A stretch of DNA of 64,000 bases from Phyllobacterium sp. T1293 (GCF_020731415.2 NZ_CP088273.1:3105001-3169000); one strand, 5' to 3'; shown: positions 28,075-38,145, counted from the stretch's first letter. Notes: generated from the sequence alone by a model not told the origin. Numbers and translations: made by a program.

Positions 28075-29958
28075 ATGGCAACCACTTCTGTGGCTGGCGA
28101 CGCCAGCCGGGGTATGACGAGAGAAGAGAAGAAAGTTATCTTCGCTTCTTCTCTCGGAACTGTTTTCGAATGGTACGATTTTTACCTGTATGGTTCACTG
28201 GCAGCTTTCATCGGCGCGGCATTCTTCAGCGAGTATCCTGAAGCAACGCGTAATATCTTCGCGCTTTTGGCCTTTGCTGCCGGTTTTCTTGTCCGCCCCT
28301 TCGGTGCTCTGGTTTTCGGTCGTGTCGGCGATCTTGTCGGCCGCAAATATACCTTCCTCGTGACCATCCTGATCATGGGCCTGTCAACCTTTCTGGTGGG
28401 TATCCTGCCCGGCTCAGGTACATGGGGTATCGCCGCACCTATCATCCTGATCGTGCTTCGTATGCTGCAGGGTCTTGCACTTGGTGGTGAATATGGCGGC
28501 GCAGCAACCTATGTGGCGGAACACGCGCCAAATAATCGCCGCGGCTATTACACGTCCTGGATTCAGACAACCGCGACGCTCGGTCTCTTCCTGTCTCTCG
28601 TCGTCATTCTCATTGTCCAGAACTGGCTCGGGAAGGAAGCGTTCGCCGCGTGGGGCTGGCGTGTACCTTTCATCCTATCATTTCTCCTTCTTGGTGTTTC
28701 TGTCTGGATTCGTCTCTCTTTGAGTGAATCGCCAGCGTTCAAAAAGATGAAGGAAGAGGGCAAAGGCTCCAAGGCGCCGCTGACGGAAGCATTCGGCCAG
28801 TGGAAGAATGCCCGCATCGCCCTGCTTGCGCTCTTTGGTCTGACTGCGGGTCAGGCTGTTGTCTGGTATTCCGGCCAGTTCTATGCATTGTTCTTTTTGC
28901 AGAACGTGCTCAAAGTCGACGGTCAGTCCGTCAATATCATGATCGCAATTGCTCTGCTGCTCGGCACCGGCTTCTTCGTCTTCTTCGGCTGGTTGTCGGA
29001 CAAGATTGGCCGCAAGCCGATCATCATGGCTGGTCTTGCTCTGGCAATCCTCACTTATTTCCCGTTGTTCCAGGCTTTGACCCGGGCCGCCAATCCTGCA
29101 TTGGCACAGGCGGAAGCAACGGTTCGTGCGACCGTGACCGCGGCACCGGGTGACTGTACCTTCCAGTTCAATCCTGTGGGTACTGCCAAGTTCACCAGTT
29201 CGTGCGATATCGCCACATCGTTTTTATCCAAAAGTTCGGTGCCCTATGACGTTGTTGATGGTCCTGCCGGACAGCCAGCCACGATCAAGCTTGGCGATAC
29301 GGTCATCCCGTCCTACGACGCTACTGCCGCTGGTGCCGATGCAGCTGCCAAGAATGCGGTCCTGACGCATGATTTGAACCTGGCTCTGCAGAAAGCCGGC
29401 TTCCCGCTCGTTCGCGCGCCTGCAAAAGTTGCTGATGCAAAGCTGGACGGGTTCATCAAAGCCAATCCGGAACTCAATCTCGATGCAGCAGCAATCCGGG
29501 CTGGCGAGAAGGTGGTTACGCCAGTGGCGGATCTCGTCAAAGCGAAGCTGGTGACTGCTGAACAAGCAGCTGGTGCAACCGAGATGGCTGTTTATAACAT
29601 TCCGAATGGCGGTCTGTTCACCATGGTTGCAGATCCAAAGGCCGTCAATTGGCCAATGACCATTGCCATCCTGTTTGTTCTGGTGATTTACGTGACGATG
29701 GTCTATGGGCCGATTGCTGCGATTCTGGTCGAGATGTTTCCGACCCGTATCCGTTACACCGGCATGTCCCTGCCTTATCACATTGGCAACGGCTGGTTTG
29801 GCGGTCTGCTTCCAGCAACGGTTTTTGCGATGAGCGCGGCCAAGGGCGATATTTACTACGGCTTGTGGTATCCAATCGTCATCGCCGCGATGACACTGAT
29901 CATCGGTCTGATCTTTGTCCGTGAAACCAAAGGTGAAGACCTGCACGACATCAAGTAG
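28075..29958 (+). CDS. MFS (metabolite:H+ symporter-like) transporter with a large extracytoplasmic insertion
   Basis: A 627-residue major-facilitator protein. The family motifs are FEWYDFYLYGSLAAFIG near residue 30, then GRVGDLVGRKY, and the second-half RxGRK-type loop SDKIGRKPI. Membrane segments run to about residue 350, then a hydrophilic stretch of roughly 190 residues (about 350-545) before the last four helices (AILFVLVIYVTMVYGP onward). ATG 28075 has GGGAGGAA upstream. MHS members carry organic acids, betaine or sugars; the substrate is unknown. Confidence 0.9.
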   Translation: MATTSVAGDASRGMTREEKKVIFASSLGTVFEWYDFYLYGSLAAFIGAAFFSEYPEATRNIFALLAFAAGFLVRPFGALVFGRVGDLVGRKYTFLVTILIMGLSTFLVGILPGSGTWGIAAPIILIVLRMLQGLALGGEYGGAATYVAEHAPNNRRGYYTSWIQTTATLGLFLSLVVILIVQNWLGKEAFAAWGWRVPFILSFLLLGVSVWIRLSLSESPAFKKMKEEGKGSKAPLTEAFGQWKNARIALLALFGLTAGQAVVWYSGQFYALFFLQNVLKVDGQSVNIMIAIALLLGTGFFVFFGWLSDKIGRKPIIMAGLALAILTYFPLFQALTRAANPALAQAEATVRATVTAAPGDCTFQFNPVGTAKFTSSCDIATSFLSKSSVPYDVVDGPAGQPATIKLGDTVIPSYDATAAGADAAAKNAVLTHDLNLALQKAGFPLVRAPAKVADAKLDGFIKANPELNLDAAAIRAGEKVVTPVADLVKAKLVTAEQAAGATEMAVYNIPNGGLFTMVADPKAVNWPMTIAILFVLVIYVTMVYGPIAAILVEMFPTRIRYTGMSLPYHIGNGWFGGLLPATVFAMSAAKGDIYYGLWYPIVIAAMTLIIGLIFVRETKGEDLHDIK

Positions 29959-29974
29959 TCAGAGTCTAACAAAC

Positions 29975-30010
29975 AAAAACCCGGCGCGATCACTCGCGCC
30001 GGGTTTTTCT
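29975..30010. terminator. Bidirectional terminator between the MHS transporter and leuB
   Basis: An 11-bp stem ACCCGGCGCGA/TCGCGCCGGGT with loop TCAC, with A run before and T run after. Confidence 0.92.
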
Positions 30011-30027
30011 ATGGGAGATGCAGCCGA

Positions 30028-31140
30028 TCAGGCAGCGAGTGACTTGAATTTGGCAAGGATCGCATCGCCCATCTGGGTGGTGCCAACCTTGGTGCTGCCT
30101 TCAGACATAATATCGGCCGTGCGAATACCATCGCCAAGAACACCGGCAATCGCAGCTTCCAGCCGGTCCGCGTCTTCAACCATGTTGAAGGAATAGCGCA
30201 GGCACATGGCGAACGACGCAATCATGGCAATCGGATTGGCTGCGCCAGTTCCCGCGATATCAGGGGCAGAACCATGCACTGGCTCATAAAGCGCCTTGCG
30301 GCTACCAGTCTTGCCATCGGGCGCACCGAGAGAGGCGGAGGGAAGCATACCCAGCGAACCCGTAAGCATCGCGGCAATATCTGACAGCATGTCGCCAAAG
30401 AGATTGTCGGTGACAATCACGTCAAATTGCTTGGGCCAGCGCACCAGCTGCATGCCACCGGCGTCAGCCAGCATATGTTCAAGCCGAACATCGGAATAAC
30501 GCGCCTTGTGCGTGGCAGTAACCACCTCGTTCCACAGAACGCCGGATTTCATCACATTGCGTTTTTCCATTGATGTAACCTTGTTGCGGCGCGTGCGCGC
30601 CAGCTCGAAGGCAACTCCGGAAATACGCTCGATCTCGTAGGTGTCATAAACCTGCGTATCGATACCGCGTTTCTGACCATTGCCGAGATCAACGATCTCC
30701 TTCGGTTCGCCAAAATAGACGCCGCCAGTCAATTCACGCACGATCAGGATATCGAGGCCTTCGACCACGTCCTTCTTGAGGGATGAGGAGTCGGCAAGCG
30801 CCGGATAGCAGATGGCAGGGCGCAGATTTGCGAAGAGTTCCATGTCCTTGCGCAGGCGCAGAAGACCAGCTTCCGGGCGCACGTCATAGGGCACGCTGTC
30901 CCATTTTGGACCGCCGACAGCGCCGAAGAGGACCGCATCTGCTGCCATTGCCTTTGCCATGTCGGCATCCGAAATCGCCTTGCCATGGGCATCATAGGCG
31001 CAGCCACCGACAAGGCCCTCGTCCAGTTCGAAGCCGCTTTTGAGTTCAGCATTCATATAGGCGATGATCTTGCGGACTTCGGCCATTGCCTCGGGTCCAA
31101 TACCGTCGCCGGGAAGAAGAAGGAGCTTTTTCGATGCCAT
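30028..31140 (-). CDS. leuB: 3-isopropylmalate dehydrogenase
   Basis: A 370-residue decarboxylating dehydrogenase of leucine synthesis. [14 protein letters not shown] near residue 6 is the N-terminal signature, [21 protein letters not shown] carries the substrate arginines, and [16 protein letters not shown] the metal-binding aspartates; [17 protein letters not shown] follows. Start ATG 31140 matches the family. It is monocistronic here. Confidence 0.97.
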   Translation of the reverse strand: MASKKLLLLPGDGIGPEAMAEVRKIIAYMNAELKSGFELDEGLVGGCAYDAHGKAISDADMAKAMAADAVLFGAVGGPKWDSVPYDVRPEAGLLRLRKDMELFANLRPAICYPALADSSSLKKDVVEGLDILIVRELTGGVYFGEPKEIVDLGNGQKRGIDTQVYDTYEIERISGVAFELARTRRNKVTSMEKRNVMKSGVLWNEVVTATHKARYSDVRLEHMLADAGGMQLVRWPKQFDVIVTDNLFGDMLSDIAAMLTGSLGMLPSASLGAPDGKTGSRKALYEPVHGSAPDIAGTGAANPIAMIASFAMCLRYSFNMVEDADRLEAAIAGVLGDGIRTADIMSEGSTKVGTTQMGDAILAKFKSLAA

Positions 31141-31354
31141 TTCGGGGAAACCTCTAGGAGCGTTTGAAAGGGATGGCGGGTTCTTAGCGCAAGTTCAGCA
31201 AAGATGGAAAGCTTTCTGCGAAATTTTCTGACAGTTGATGCGCTCTGCAATGATTTGTGAAGCCGTAGTCATATCACTGCAACCCTCCGGTAATGTCGAT
31301 GCAATCTTCGCAGCCTAGTTGCCGGGCATAAGTTTTGTCGATGGGGGTTTCCAT

Positions 31355-31747
31355 ATGTTCATGCACAATGCCCGTAATTGCAAACGGGTTATCGGAGCCG
31401 GTTTTGTAGTTAGCGCATTGCTTTTGGCAGGATGTGCGTCCGACATCATGAAGAATTATATCGGGCAGCCGGTGGAATCGGTGGTTATCGATTACGGCCC
31501 GCCGACCGAAGTTCTTGATCTTGGTCCGGGAGAGCGTGCCTATCAGTGGCGCAAGATATCGACCAATGCTGTTTCAGGCACATCGAGTGGTGAGGTCCGC
31601 GATACGCGGCATGGCAGGCGTTATGTGGAAACGGAAACACCCGGTTATGTCGAGCAGAAGGAATGTTTCTATACATTCTACGCCCGTTCGTCTGGTGGTC
31701 GCTGGTACATCACCAATTTCCGCAAGCCCAAGCTGGAGTGTGAATGA
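31355..31747 (+). CDS. Predicted lipoprotein of unknown function
   Basis: A 130-residue protein starting MFMHNARNCKRVIGAGFV, with hydrophobic segment and lipobox LLAGC, so likely lipidated on the Cys at about residue 27. The mature part contains KNYIGQPVESVVIDYGPP and ends in GRWYITNFRKPKLECE. I do not recognise the family beyond its small-lipoprotein look. A GGGGG run sits upstream of the ATG. It precedes the two-component genes by 110 bp. Confidence 0.75.
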   Translation: MFMHNARNCKRVIGAGFVVSALLLAGCASDIMKNYIGQPVESVVIDYGPPTEVLDLGPGERAYQWRKISTNAVSGTSSGEVRDTRHGRRYVETETPGYVEQKECFYTFYARSSGGRWYITNFRKPKLECE

Positions 31748-31857
31748 TGGGCGGATCATGCAGTGCGAGCAACACTGCATTTATCTGCAAGTCATGATAA
31801 AGATTTTGTTACCACACGCGGGCCTTATTGCCGGTGTTTTACCAATGGAGAATTTCA

Positions 31858-32532
31858 ATGCGCATCTTGCTGCTTGAGGACGAGCCTGAGATGGCTTCGG
31901 TCCTGAAAGCCGCGCTGGAGCGTCGCGATGTGATCGTCGACCATGTATCGACATTGGCCGATGCCGAGGCTATGGCAAAATTTGGTCCCTATGACGCTGT
32001 GGTGCTGGATAGGCGGTTGCCGGATGGCGAAGGCTTGAGCCTCATTCCGCGTCTGCGGGCCCTGCATGTTGATGCGCCGGTGATCGTACTGACGGCCATG
32101 AGCAGCCTTAATGATCGCGTTGCCGGACTGGATGCGGGTGCCGATGACTATATGGTCAAGCCTTTTGCCACGGAAGAGCTGATGGCGCGCTTGCGCGCAT
32201 TGCACCGGCGTCCATTCACCCTACGTGCAGAGCAGACAGTCATTGGCCGGTTGACTTATGATTTCCGCCACCGTGAGGCGCTCATTGATGATCAGCCACT
32301 GGAATTGCCGCGGCGGGAGAGGCTGGTGCTTGAGACCTTGATCCGTCGGCCGGGGCGTACTGTCCTGCGCGCCACGCTCGAAGAATCTGTCTATGCCATG
32401 GATGATGAGATTGGCTCGAATGCGCTTGATGCCCATGTGTCACGGCTGCGGCGCAAGCTGGAAGATGTGGCCGCAGGTGTCGAGATACGGGCTATACGCA
32501 ATCTTGGCTATCTGTTACGGGCAACTGCATGA
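31858..32532 (+). CDS. OmpR/PhoB-family response regulator
   Basis: A 224-residue regulator. The receiver domain begins MRILLLEDEPEM (acidic pocket), with the phosphoacceptor in YDAVVLDRRLPDGEG (D51) and the Lys in DDYMVKPFATEE. The DNA-binding winged helix ends in GSNALDAHVSRLRRKLE. ATG 31858 has GGAG upstream. It is coupled to the kinase by ATGA. Ligand and regulon unknown. Confidence 0.93.
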   Translation: MRILLLEDEPEMASVLKAALERRDVIVDHVSTLADAEAMAKFGPYDAVVLDRRLPDGEGLSLIPRLRALHVDAPVIVLTAMSSLNDRVAGLDAGADDYMVKPFATEELMARLRALHRRPFTLRAEQTVIGRLTYDFRHREALIDDQPLELPRRERLVLETLIRRPGRTVLRATLEESVYAMDDEIGSNALDAHVSRLRRKLEDVAAGVEIRAIRNLGYLLRATA

Positions 32533-33965
32533 AGAAAATTCGTCCGCGCTCGTTGCAATGGGTTCTGGTACGCAGGCTCATTGTGCTGCAGGCAACGACG
32601 CTGCTTATCTTCATCGGGCTGTTTTCGCTGGTCTTGTGGGTGGCCAATCCAAAGCTGCTTGTCGATAATGAAGCGGCTGTGGATCTTCTGAAAAGCGCAA
32701 TCGACCGGGATGCCGACGGCAAGCTGATCGTGCGTGACACTGCAGAACTGAATGCATTCCGTGAGGAGTTCCCCAGACTGTGGTTCATTGCGCGCGATAC
32801 AGGCGGGCAGTCCGTACAGCAGGGCGATATCCCCCTTGGTTATGAGAATGATACCAGCGATCTATTGAAGGCCGTAGATCATGCGACTCTCGGCTTTAGC
32901 GAGGGTGATTTGCGCCCTGAAGCTGTCGTCTCAAAAATCGATACCAAGGCCGGCCCCATACAGGTCATTACCTCTACGCGGGCATCTCGCGATGAAAACG
33001 AGGGCCTGGAAATCAATATTGATATGCAAGTGGATATGGCGCGCAATCCGGATGGTAGTACGGCCTGGATAAGGGTCGTTCCGGTTCTCATTATCGTCAT
33101 CATCGCTCTGCTTCTGCCCATTATCATCGTGATGGGCGTGACGACACTGGTTACAACACCGGCAGTTGTGCGGCGGTCGCTGGCCGGGCTTGTTGCAACG
33201 GCCACTCAGGCGGGACGTATTGATATCAATAACCGTGCAATGCAACTGCCCATCGAACAGGTGCCGCTGGAAATTACGCCGCTGGTTCAGGCTTTCAACC
33301 ACGCGCTTGCCCGGCTTGGCCAGGGCTATGATCAGCACAATCGCTTTCTGACGGATGCGGCACATGAGCTGCGTACGCCCATTGCTATCCTGCGAACGCG
33401 AGCTGAGCTTCTGACTGAAGATCCGCAAAGTGCCCGTTTGCTACAGGATATCGAGCGTTTGTCGCATCTGGCGCAGCAATTGCTCGACCGTCAATTGCTT
33501 GACCAGCCGGTTGGACCGGGTGAGGTTGTCGATCTTGTGCCGTTGGCTGGTCAGATCGTTGCGGATTTTGCGCCCTTGGCAATTGCTGCCGGTTACGATC
33601 TTTCCTTCGAACCACCGGCAAAGCCAGTCTATGTTCAGGTCAATACGTTGCAGATCGAACAGGCTGTTGCAAACCTCATCCGCAATGCAATCGAGCATTG
33701 CGACGGGAAGGGAACAATCACCGTATTGGTTGACGAGACGGGCGGTATTGAAGTTCGTGATGAAGGACCGGGTATTCCGGAGGAAGAGCATGAACATGTG
33801 TTCGAGCCCTTCTACCGTCTGCGGCCTCGCTCCAGCGGGGCTGGTCTCGGCCTTAACCTCACTCGTCAGATTGCCCGATTGCATGGCGGGCGTGTCGATA
33901 TATTGACCGGACCGTGGCGCGGTGCGCGCATTCGCCTGCAATTGCCAATACAAAAAGCGGCTTAA
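32529..33965 (+). CDS. Sensor histidine kinase
   Basis: A 478-residue membrane kinase. Two membrane segments flank an extracytoplasmic sensor region (about 35-180; TM1 at VLRRL..FIGLFSLVLWV, TM2 around VVPVLIIVIIALLLPIIIV). The H box is DAAHELRTPIAIL (His near residue 279), the N box NLIRNAIEH, G1 DEGPGIPEE and G2 SGAGLGLNLTRQIA. It partners the preceding regulator by a 4-bp overlap. Stimulus unknown. Confidence 0.93.
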   Translation: MKKIRPRSLQWVLVRRLIVLQATTLLIFIGLFSLVLWVANPKLLVDNEAAVDLLKSAIDRDADGKLIVRDTAELNAFREEFPRLWFIARDTGGQSVQQGDIPLGYENDTSDLLKAVDHATLGFSEGDLRPEAVVSKIDTKAGPIQVITSTRASRDENEGLEINIDMQVDMARNPDGSTAWIRVVPVLIIVIIALLLPIIIVMGVTTLVTTPAVVRRSLAGLVATATQAGRIDINNRAMQLPIEQVPLEITPLVQAFNHALARLGQGYDQHNRFLTDAAHELRTPIAILRTRAELLTEDPQSARLLQDIERLSHLAQQLLDRQLLDQPVGPGEVVDLVPLAGQIVADFAPLAIAAGYDLSFEPPAKPVYVQVNTLQIEQAVANLIRNAIEHCDGKGTITVLVDETGGIEVRDEGPGIPEEEHEHVFEPFYRLRPRSSGAGLGLNLTRQIARLHGGRVDILTGPWRGARIRLQLPIQKAA

Positions 33966-33973
33966 GCGATCCG

Positions 33974-34444
33974 CTATTTTACCTCGTCGATACTTTCGAC
34001 CAGATTGTCCCGCATGGTGATCAGTTCCGATCTTAGAGATTTTGCCTCATCCATAGTGCATCCGAAGGCCTTACCCATGGCAACAGGTACGGCCTCGGCC
34101 TGCGTGCGCATCGCCCGCCCATCAGCAGTTAGACCAATTAGAACCTGACGCTCATCCACGGTGTCGCGGCGGCGTGTAATCAGTCCGGCGGTTTCCAATC
34201 GCTTGAGCAGGGGCGTCAGCGTACCGGAATCCAGACTGAGCTTGTCACCGATTGCTTTCACAGTCTGGTTCGCCTCTTCCCACAGGACGACCATCACAAG
34301 ATATTGCGGATAAGTCAGGCCCAGCGCTGCAAGACGAGGCTGGTAGGCGCGCGTCACCGCGTTGGCGGTGGAATAGATGGCGAAACAGAGAAAATTCTCC
34401 AACTTGAGGAGAGATTCCTGATTGTTCATGCCTGCCTTTTCCAT
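33974..34444 (-). CDS. ohrR: OhrR-type MarR-family organic peroxide sensor
   Basis: A 156-residue MarR protein. The LENFLCFAIYSTANAVTRAYQ region carries the reactive Cys typical of OhrR (residue 17 of the likely protein, counted from MEKAG). The winged helix contains LSLDSGTLTPLLKRLE and the arginine-rich wing RRRDTVDERQVLIGLT. Start ATG 34444 has GGAG eight bases upstream; longer and shorter in-frame starts are weaker. It diverges from ohr and sits next to two palindromes that are probably its operators. Confidence 0.93.
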   Translation of the reverse strand: MEKAGMNNQESLLKLENFLCFAIYSTANAVTRAYQPRLAALGLTYPQYLVMVVLWEEANQTVKAIGDKLSLDSGTLTPLLKRLETAGLITRRRDTVDERQVLIGLTADGRAMRTQAEAVPVAMGKAFGCTMDEAKSLRSELITMRDNLVESIDEVK

Positions 34445-34484
34445 TGTCATTACTCCGTCGGTATTCCCGCACATCATACACAAA

Positions 34485-34497
34485 GCAATTAAATTGC
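34485..34497. promoter_or_regulatory. OhrR operator candidate 1
   Basis: GCAATT-A-AATTGC, a perfect 6-bp inverted repeat with one central base, 40 bp upstream of ohrR. Confidence 0.6.
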
Positions 34498-34536
34498 GCA
34501 TCATTTAATTTTTCGTAACTCATATACAGTTTCCTA

Positions 34537-34561
34537 TTGCGCACAATTAAATTGTGTGCAA
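34537..34561. promoter_or_regulatory. OhrR operator candidate 2
   Basis: TTGCGCACAATT and AATTGTGTGCAA, matched at 11 of 12 arm positions around one base, 43 bp before the ohr start. It contains the ACAATT core typical of OhrR boxes. Confidence 0.75.
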
Positions 34562-34604
34562 CTTAATACGCATCGAATTATCGATATAACCCAAGGAGCC
34601 CACC

Positions 34605-35027
34605 ATGAGCATTCTCTACACCACCAAAGCGACAGCAACCGGCGGACGCGATGGCCGTGCATCCAGTGAGGATGGCCGCCTGAAAGTGACGTTGTCGACA
34701 CCGAAGGAACTCGGCGGCAACGGGGCGGAAGGCACCAATCCCGAGCAGTTGTTTGGGGCCGGTTATTCAGCCTGCTTCATCGGTGCAATGAAGTTCGTTG
34801 CCTCGCAGAAGAAAATCAAATTGTCCGATGACACATCGGTTACTGCGACAGTCGGTATTGGTCCGCGTGAGGACGGCAAGGGCTTTGGCCTTGATGTTGC
34901 TCTTGCGGTGACATTACCCGGCATCGATGCGGCAACTGCACGCGAAATCGTCGATGGCGCACACATCGTCTGCCCCTATTCGGAAGCCACCCGCAGCAAT
35001 CTGAACGTTCGTATCTCCATCAACTAG
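34605..35027 (+). CDS. ohr: Organic hydroperoxide resistance protein Ohr
   Basis: A 140-residue OsmC/Ohr peroxidase. [15 protein letters not shown] near residue 50 carries the peroxidatic Cys and [14 protein letters not shown] near the end the resolving Cys. Ohr reduces organic hydroperoxides with lipoyl-lysine as reductant. It is divergent from ohrR. A Tat-exported hydrolase follows 37 bp later. Confidence 0.97.
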   Translation: MSILYTTKATATGGRDGRASSEDGRLKVTLSTPKELGGNGAEGTNPEQLFGAGYSACFIGAMKFVASQKKIKLSDDTSVTATVGIGPREDGKGFGLDVALAVTLPGIDAATAREIVDGAHIVCPYSEATRSNLNVRISIN

Positions 35028-35064
35028 GCCGCGGTTAATCCAGCGGTTCACGGGAATGACGACC

Positions 35065-36042
35065 ATGAGCAAGAACAAAACTCTTCTGACGTCCCGCCGC
35101 TCCTTTCTGACAGCAGGTGCAGGTCTTGTTGCTGCCGTCAGTCTCAAGGTCGGCGATGCGCAAGCAGCAGACAAGCCGAACAAAACCAAATCCAAAGAGC
35201 CAGTCAAAGGACATAAGGTCATGACAACATTCACGACGAAAGATGGCACCGAGATCTACTATAAGGATTGGGGCAAAGGACAGCCGGTTGTGTTCAGCCA
35301 TGGCTGGCCGCTGAATGCCGATGCCTGGGAAGATCAGATGGTTTTCCTCGCGTCGAACGGCTACCGCGCCATTGCGCATGACCGGCGTGGCCATGGCCGT
35401 TCCAGTCAGCCGTGGAACGGCAATGACATGGATACCTATGCCGACGATCTGGCAGAACTTGTCGAAAAGCTTGATCTGAAAGACGCCATTCACGTTGGCC
35501 ATTCAACTGGTGGCGGTGAAGTTGCCCGCTATATCGGTCGCCATGGCACCAAGCGCGTGGCCAAGGCGGTGCTGGTCGGCGCTGTGCCACCGTTGATGTT
35601 GAAAACAGCGGCCAATCCCGGTGGTCTGCCGATCGAAGTGTTCAATGGCATTCGCGATGGTGTTGCTGCTGATCGCTCGCAGTTCTTCAAGGACCTGACG
35701 ACACCTTTCTATGGAGCCAATCGTCCTGGCGCCAAGGTTTCGCAAGGTGTACGCGATGCCTTCTGGCTTCAGGGCATGCAGGGCGGGCTGAAGAATGAAC
35801 TTGATTGCATCAAGGCTTTCTCCGAAACGGATTTCACGGAAGATTTGAAGAAGTTCAACATACCGACCCTGTTTATCCATGGGGATGACGATCAGATCGT
35901 GCCGATCGATGATTCAGCCAAGATCGCCACAACTTTGGTCAAAGGCTCAAAGCTGACGATCTATCCGGGCGCGCCGCATGGTCTGGCAACGACCCACAAG
36001 GATCAGCTCAACAAGGATCTTCTGGCATTTGCCAAGGCTTGA
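35065..36042 (+). CDS. Tat-exported alpha/beta hydrolase, non-heme chloroperoxidase-like
   Basis: A 325-residue hydrolase. The N terminus has [19 protein letters not shown], a twin-arginine (SRRSFL) signal; the mature domain starts near residue 50. The nucleophile elbow is GHSTGGG, the Asp is in HGDDDQIVP and the His is in [26 protein letters not shown] is the cofactor-free haloperoxidase signature. Such proteins are esterases that can act as peroxidases. The place after ohr suggests a link to organic peroxides. ATG 35056 is an alternative start but its GGGA is too close. Confidence 0.85.
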   Translation: MSKNKTLLTSRRSFLTAGAGLVAAVSLKVGDAQAADKPNKTKSKEPVKGHKVMTTFTTKDGTEIYYKDWGKGQPVVFSHGWPLNADAWEDQMVFLASNGYRAIAHDRRGHGRSSQPWNGNDMDTYADDLAELVEKLDLKDAIHVGHSTGGGEVARYIGRHGTKRVAKAVLVGAVPPLMLKTAANPGGLPIEVFNGIRDGVAADRSQFFKDLTTPFYGANRPGAKVSQGVRDAFWLQGMQGGLKNELDCIKAFSETDFTEDLKKFNIPTLFIHGDDDQIVPIDDSAKIATTLVKGSKLTIYPGAPHGLATTHKDQLNKDLLAFAKA

Positions 36043-36051
36043 TCGATTGAG

Positions 36052-36090
36052 AAAAACCCGCCGCGCTCTAGCGAGTGCGGCGGGTTTTTG
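36052..36090. terminator. Bidirectional terminator between the hydrolase and the M3 peptidase
   Basis: The stem AACCCGCCGC/GCGGCGGGTT with an imperfect GCTC/GAG inner part is followed by a T run and preceded by an A run. Confidence 0.88.
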
Positions 36091-36093
36091 ATT

Positions 36094-38145
36094 TCAGGCA
36101 AGGCCGCGCTTTTCGATCATCGCGTCCGGTGTTGGCATCTTGCCACGGAAGGCCTTGTACAATTCTTCCGGATCGCGGCTGCCACCGGCCGAATAGATAT
36201 ATTGCTTCAGCTTTTTCGCGAGATCGGCGTTGAAAACATCGCCAGTTTCCTCGAATGCCTTGAAAGCATCGGCATCGAGCACTTCCGACCACATGTAGGA
36301 ATAGTAACCGGCGGAGTAACCATCGCCGGAGAATACGTGGGTAAAGTGCGGGGTGCGATGACGCATGATGATGGCATCAGGCATGGAGAGGCTTTTCAGC
36401 GTATCGGCCTCAAATTGGATTGGATCAACCGGGGGTGTGCCGTCCGCATGGAAGGCCATGTCGACCAGTGCGGAGGACGTGAACTCCACCGTATTGAAAC
36501 CGGCATTGAACGTGTTGGCTGCAAGTACCTTGTCGAGAAGCGCCTCTGGCATGGCTCCACCGGTACGGTAATGCACCGCATATTTTTCCAGAACCTCCGG
36601 CACCGTCAGCCAATGTTCGTAAAGCTGTGATGGCAGTTCGACAAAATCACGCGAAACCGAAGTTCCCGATACCGCAGGCCATGTTACATCTGACAGGAGG
36701 CCATGCAACGCATGGCCAAACTCGTGGAAAAGCGTGCGTGCGCCATCCAGTGAAAGAAGCGCCGGTTCGCCCTTTGGAGGTTTGGCGAAGTTCATAACGT
36801 TGTAAATAATCGGCTTCTGGCCGCCATCGAGCTTATGCTGAGATTGCAACGCACTCATCCATGCACCGGAGCGTTTGGATTGCCGGTTGAAATAGTCGCC
36901 GAGGAAAAGGCCACGACGACTGCCGTCAGGATTTTGCACTTCCCAGACACGCACATCGGGATGCCAGGTTGGAATGCCGGTCTTTTCTTCAAAGCGAATG
37001 CCGAAGAGACGCGTCGCCACATCGAAACAGGCTTCAATAATCTTTTCGAGTTGCAGGTAAGGTTTGAGTTCGGCCTCGTCGAAGGCGAAGCGCTCGTTGC
37101 GCAGCTTTTCGGCGTAATAGCGCCAGTCCCACGGCGCCACCTTGTGGTTGCGGCCTTCCGCAGCGATCAGGCGTTCCAGATCAATCTCTTCTTCAGCAGC
37201 CCGGTTGCGCGCCTTGTCCCAGACGGGTTCCAGCAGATCCATGACGGCCTTGGGTGTCTTGGCCATAGTATCGTCAAGCTTGTAGGCGGCAAAGCTGTGA
37301 TACCCAAGCAGCTTGGCTTTTTCGGCACGCAGCGACACCATTTCGGCAACGATGGCGCGATTATCCGTTGCTCCACCGTTCTCGCCGCGTGCGGCCCAGG
37401 CCCGGAACGCTTTTTCGCGCAGGGAACGGTCTTCTGAAAAGGAGAGGAAGGGCTCAATGATCGAGCGGGAGAGGGTGACGGCCCAGGCGTCTGGCCGGTC
37501 CCGTTCCTCAGCTGCGCCGCGCATGGCGGCGCGGACAAAATCGGGCAAACCTTCCATCTGTGCTTCATCAGTTATGAACAGCGCCCAATCAGCTTCGTCC
37601 TTGAGGACATTCTGACCGAACTGCGCCCCAAGGCTGGCCAGTTTTTCATTGATATCGGCAAGACGGGTCTTGCCCTGTTCATCGAGCCGCGCACCGCTGC
37701 GCACAAAACCTTTCCATGTCTTTTCCAGAACGCGGTCGGTTTCCGCATCGAGGCCAAGGAAATCCCGCTGCTCATAGAGCGAGTCAATACGGGCAAACAG
37801 CTGCGGGTTCATCATGATCGATGAGTAATGGCGCGACATTTTGGGCGCGAAGACACGCTCCAGCGCCTGAATCGCCTCGTTGGTGTGCGCACCAGCGCGT
37901 AACCAGAAGATGGAGGAAACGCGATCCAGACCTTCACCTGATAGTTGCAATGCCTTCAGCGTGTTCTCAATGGTCGGCGCTTCGTGATGATTGACGATAG
38001 CTTCCACATCGGCAAGATCAGCCGCAAGGGCCGCGTCAAAGGCCGGAGCGAAATCGTTATCCGTAAAGGCTGTGAAATCGGGGAGTCCGAGCGGTCCGGT
38101 CCAGTCCGTCAATGCAGGGTTGATAGACGTTTTTTCTAAGGACAT
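36094..38145 (-). CDS. dcp: M3-family oligopeptidase/dipeptidyl carboxypeptidase
   Basis: A 683-residue zinc peptidase. FHEFGHALHGLLS near residue 475 is the HExxH motif with the third Glu ligand downstream in the family. FDVATRLFGIRFEEKT and SGTSVSRDFVELPSQLYEHW are characteristic of the Dcp/OpdA group. It cuts peptides in the cytoplasm, with no signal peptide. ATG 38145 has GGAG; a longer in-frame start is rejected. The Dcp versus OpdA assignment is by similarity only. Confidence 0.92.
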   Translation of the reverse strand: MSLEKTSINPALTDWTGPLGLPDFTAFTDNDFAPAFDAALAADLADVEAIVNHHEAPTIENTLKALQLSGEGLDRVSSIFWLRAGAHTNEAIQALERVFAPKMSRHYSSIMMNPQLFARIDSLYEQRDFLGLDAETDRVLEKTWKGFVRSGARLDEQGKTRLADINEKLASLGAQFGQNVLKDEADWALFITDEAQMEGLPDFVRAAMRGAAEERDRPDAWAVTLSRSIIEPFLSFSEDRSLREKAFRAWAARGENGGATDNRAIVAEMVSLRAEKAKLLGYHSFAAYKLDDTMAKTPKAVMDLLEPVWDKARNRAAEEEIDLERLIAAEGRNHKVAPWDWRYYAEKLRNERFAFDEAELKPYLQLEKIIEACFDVATRLFGIRFEEKTGIPTWHPDVRVWEVQNPDGSRRGLFLGDYFNRQSKRSGAWMSALQSQHKLDGGQKPIIYNVMNFAKPPKGEPALLSLDGARTLFHEFGHALHGLLSDVTWPAVSGTSVSRDFVELPSQLYEHWLTVPEVLEKYAVHYRTGGAMPEALLDKVLAANTFNAGFNTVEFTSSALVDMAFHADGTPPVDPIQFEADTLKSLSMPDAIIMRHRTPHFTHVFSGDGYSAGYYSYMWSEVLDADAFKAFEETGDVFNADLAKKLKQYIYSAGGSRDPEELYKAFRGKMPTPDAMIEKRGLA

